A model generated the notes under the pieces. That model was given only the letters and a program-made list of their open reading frames with translations. It was not told the origin of the DNA and made no database searches. A DNA stretch of 64,000 nucleotides from Glebionis coronaria (taxonomy: Eukaryota > Streptophyta > Magnoliopsida > Asterales > Asteraceae): assembly GCA_025667525.1 (NCBI GenBank), contig CM046876.1, positions 533,622,038 to 533,686,037 on the forward strand, read 5' to 3'. The position numbers and the translations under genes were made by a program. Positions 60,681 to 64,000 of this stretch are shown here, piece after piece (position 1 is the stretch's first letter; each line of letters opens with the position of its first letter).

Positions 60681-62287
60681 AATCCGTCTGTGTGAATAAC
60701 AATGTTGATAATGATTCTATTGTGCATAATGTTGAATCTGTGGATAATGTAGTAGATAGTACTTGTCACGAATCTGATGCTGAATTTTTAAAGCTTCAAG
60801 ATTCATATTCTTCGCTTTCAAAACGTTTTGATGAGATTCAAACACATTGTATTTCGCTTGAATGCAAGCAACAATTTATTCAAGAAATCTTTAAAACGTC
60901 ATTCGAAGGTGTTAATATCGATGATGCAAACTTTGAAAAGAATTTTCGATTGAATTTACAATCATAACAACGTCAGCCAAGTGACAAAGTTGCTAAATCT
61001 TTGCCGATAGAAATAGAGAAATCTAAGGAGCTTAACTGTGTGAACGTACTTGAGGCCGCTGAGAATTTTAAACTTGATCTAGATAATCGAGTTTCCAAGA
61101 TTTTGTCCAAAGTTGATAACTTAAAACAGAAAGATACACGACTCTTCGATTCAGTAAAGCCCGCATGTGTTGATAACACTGCACAGAATCAATCATTGAT
61201 TGAACAATTGAATCGAAAGTCGGTGGAAATATCTGATTTGAGGGAACAAATTTGTGATAAAAATCTGGTCTTGGCTGAGTTAAAGGAAACACTTCGTACT
61301 CTAAAAGGTAAGAATGTTGTGGATAACGCAGCCACTGTCTCAGCATCGTCCTCTAGTGCAATCAAAAGGAACCTTATAGCCGTCACACCATTTAATAAGG
61401 GCCCTAGGACTAAACCATCTCAAACTTTGGTCACTAAAGATAAGGCGGAATCAAAACCAGCTTCTAATATTCCCATGTTGCCTTCTACAGGAGTAAGCAC
61501 CACTACCAAGGCTCAAAGATCTAAGATTAAAAGAAATAAGAAGAATGATAGGATCTTGCCCCCATCTAGTAGTCAAGTGAAGAAGAAAGTAGAAGCCCAT
61601 CCTAGGAATGTTATTTCTGTTTTGAATAAAAAGAATCATGTAGCTAAACCTAAAGGCTCTGCGCTTGTGCAGCGTTCTAAGCCTAGTGTGAATTCTAATT
61701 TGAAATGTTGGAATTGCAATGAATGTATGTTTTCTAGTCGTCATGATTCTTGCCTTATTGACCATGTGAATGAGATGTATGCCCGGAAAAATGGATTAGA
61801 ATGGAAACCGACTGGGAAAGTTTTAACCCAAGTTGGTTGGATGTGGCGCCCCACTGGTAGAACTTTCACTATAGTAGGAAATACGTGCCCTTTAACTAGG
61901 ATCACTCCCACTAAAGCGAAGAAAGCGTGCCCTTTAACTAGGAGTACCAAGGCTACCAAAACACAAGCGTGTCCTTTAACTAGGAACACCGACACTACTG
62001 TAGGAAACAAGTGCCCTTTAAATAGGTCTACTCCCACTATAGTGCCCGCGGATAATCCAAAACCTAAGAAAGTTGGAACTGTAAAACCTGTTACTACTAA
62101 AACTCACATTAGAAAACGCAGGAAATCTAAGGGTCACAAACATGTTGGCAATTCTGATAATCTTATATCTGTATCTGCTAACACTCACGAACCAATTGGT
62201 TCCAATGCATTGTCTACTGTTGTTATTGAAAACATGTGGTCCAAATTGTTCTCTGGTATTTGGACTCTGGTTGCTCCAAGCATATGA
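60681..62287 (+). pseudogene. Tork-like Copia gag C-terminal region (copy 2), 5'-truncated
   Basis: It begins inside a coiled-coil-like region (FLKLQDSYSSLSKRFDEIQT). There is one in-frame stop at 60965-60967, then it runs open to 62287. It includes a Lys/Ser-rich spacer, a Cys-containing block (LKCWNCNECMFSSRHDSC), WKPTGK and WRPTGRTFTIVG repeats, and a four-fold CPLTR-type repeat (61886-62040). It ends SKLFSGIWTLVAPSI. The last 58 bases overlap the pol frame, which is -1 relative to it. The 5' LTR and Gag core are missing. No transposition is expected from this copy. Confidence 0.82.
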
Positions 62288-63980
62288 CCGGAGATCGCTC
62301 TCAGCTCAGAAATTTCGTCAGCAAGTTTCTTGGTACGGTTCGATTTGGAAATGAGATAATGGGTTATGGTGAATATCATATTGGGAATGTTATAATTTCA
62401 AGAGTGTATTATGTGGAAGGTCTCGGTCACAACTTATTTTCTGTGGGATAATTTTGTGATGCAAACCTAGAAGTTGCTTTTCGAGAGCATACCGGCTTCA
62501 TTCGTAATTTGGAAGGGGTTGATTTATTGAAAGGTACTCGAGGGAATAATTTGTACACTTTGTCTCTACAAGACATGATGGCCGCTTCTCCCGTATGTCT
62601 TCTCTCCAAAGCATCGAAGACTAAGTCATGGTTATGGCATCGACGGTTATCTCATCTTAACTTTGACGCTATTAATCATTTGGCGAAAAACGAACTTGTT
62701 CGTGGTCTTCCTAAACTTTCATTTCACAAGGATCATTTGTGTTCCGCGTGTTCAATGGGGAAAAGCACTAAGAAATCATACAAACCCAAGACGGAAGAGA
62801 CCAACCAAGAGAAACTTTATTTGTTGCATATGGATCTTTGTGGGCCAATGCGTGTTGAAAGTCTTAGTGGTAAAAGGTACATCCTCGTTACTGTGGATGA
62901 TTACTCTCGGTTTACATGGGTGAAATTTCTTACAACAAAAAATGAGGCACCTAAATTCATCATCGGATTTCTCAAGATGATTCAAGTGCGTCTCAACACT
63001 ACTGTCCGACGCATTCGTACAGATAATGGAACCGAATTTGTGAATCAAATCTTGCGTGATTATTATGAAGAAGTTGGCATATCTCATGAAACATCCGTTG
63101 CACGCACTCCACAACAAAACGGTGTCATTGAAAGGCGAAATCGCACACTTATGGAAGCTGCTCGAACGATGTTAATTTACGCCAGTGTACACCTAGAACC
63201 AGTCACTAATTCGTAAACGCCATGGTAAAACACCTTATGAGCTTCTCCATGGAAAAGTACCAGATTTATCATATCTTCATGTATTTGGTTCTCTTTGCTA
63301 TCCAAATAATGATGGTGACAATTTGGGAAAACTTCAACTAAAGGCTGATATTGGTATTTTCATTGGTTACGCCCCGCAAAGAAGGCATACCGAATCTACA
63401 ATCGTAAGTCTCGTAAGATCCCCGAAACTATGCATGTTGATTTTGATGAGCTGACAGCAATGGCTTCTGAGCAAAGCAGCTCTGAACCCGCACTTCATGA
63501 AATGGGACCCAGTAACATTAGTTCTGGTCTTGTCCCAAACAACCCTACGTCATCATCATTTACGCCACCTTCTAGGACTGAGTGGGATACGTTGTTTCAA
63601 CCGTTCTTTGATGAATTCTTTACTCCTCCAACTATTGTTGCTCCAGAACCTGAGGTAATAGCTCCGGTAACCGAAGTTGTCGCTCCAGCAACCGAAGCAC
63701 AATCAGACACATCTGCACCTACAATTGGTCAAGATATACCATCAACAAGTAATTCTCAACCAACACATGTTTAAACTACCCATGTCATGCATATTGATGA
63801 TGAAGAGGATGATGATGATCACGATTTGGAATTCGCTCAAATGCGTGAACTTCCATTCTTTGGTGTACCTATTCCCGATCCAAATCAAGTCGGGTCGTCT
63901 ACCTCAGAGGAAGCTCCTACTACAGTTTACTCCAATCCACGGATTCGTGAACATGACAGCAAGTAGACAAAGGATCATCC
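62230..63980 (+). pseudogene. Tork-like Copia protease-integrase region (copy 2), runs off window
   Basis: Protease is in the -1 frame (VLWYLDSGCSKHMTGDRS). A TAA at 62449 replaces the expected codon after HNLFSVG. Integrase follows with HRRLSHLNFDAINHLAK, CSACSMGKSTKKSY, YLLHMDLCGPMRVESLSGKR, IRTDNGTEFVNQ and ARTPQQNGVIERRNR, so all three acidic residues are visible. A frame break at about 63180-63210 is followed by HGKTPYELLHGKVPDLSYLH and IGIFIGYAP. After another break, MHVDFDELTAMASEQSSSE leads to the linker before RT. RT itself lies beyond 64000. Confidence 0.85.
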
Positions 63981-64000
63981 TATAGATTCTATTATTGGTG

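Noticed and set aside
61741..62037. Minus-strand frame with repeated LVKGHA-type motif
   Set aside because: Shadow of the CPLTR repeat on the coding strand.

Overview
The window is a piece of a flowering-plant nuclear genome, probably Asteraceae. It is AT-rich, has GT-AG introns, one conserved plant protease gene and two SKP1-like loci, and more than half of it is LTR retrotransposons. The Asteraceae call rests on the style of the Copia Tork-like and SIRE-like proteins and is an inference. Only two host genes have a credible reading frame: a trypsin-like serine protease (1573-4414, +) and SKP1-like copy A (7317-9681, +). SKP1-like copy B (32835-33456, -) has a stop at codon 4.

Layout. 1-1572: intergenic, with a tRNA-type SINE at 693-848. 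1573-4414: two-exon protease gene. 4.49-10.28 kb and 32.51-39.22 kb: the two arms of an inverted segmental duplication carrying the 3' flank of the protease gene and a whole SKP1-like gene. Arm A later gained a solo LTR, a Harbinger-like MITE and a gag-only LTR element (7628-9377) that sits exactly on the SKP1 splice donor. Arm B gained a hAT-type element (33511-34240) in its SKP1 5' UTR. Between the arms are a Copia 3' fragment (11.4-12.1 kb) and a 20.2-kb Ty3/Gypsy chromovirus (12232-32447, -, TSD gaaac). The 5' LTR of that Gypsy is itself interrupted by a 9.2-kb SIRE-like Copia element (20423-29608, -, TSD aaaag).

39.2-64 kb is layered retroelement debris. In order it holds a Copia RT pseudogene split by a hAT MITE (39786-40461, 8-bp TSD), a decayed Tork-like Copia (about 40977-46640, +), an LTR (46648-47100), a Gypsy integrase scrap (47101-47455), a Gypsy LTR plus leader (to 51552, +) with a 199-bp TA microsatellite, and a long-LTR Gypsy derivative with almost no coding capacity (51553-60680, -). 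A second Tork-like Copia (60681-64000, +) runs off the window just before its reverse transcriptase.

Nesting gives a relative chronology: the inverted duplication preceded the gag-only and hAT insertions, and the Gypsy preceded the SIRE-like Copia. The most notable items are the gag-only element duplicating a splice donor, the short palindromes recurring at four places in the SIRE-like element, the chain of hairpins in the Gypsy LTR, and the near-identical LTRs around a coding-poor Gypsy derivative. I found no new multi-gene host system. All coordinates and counts were read by eye, without alignment or database searches.
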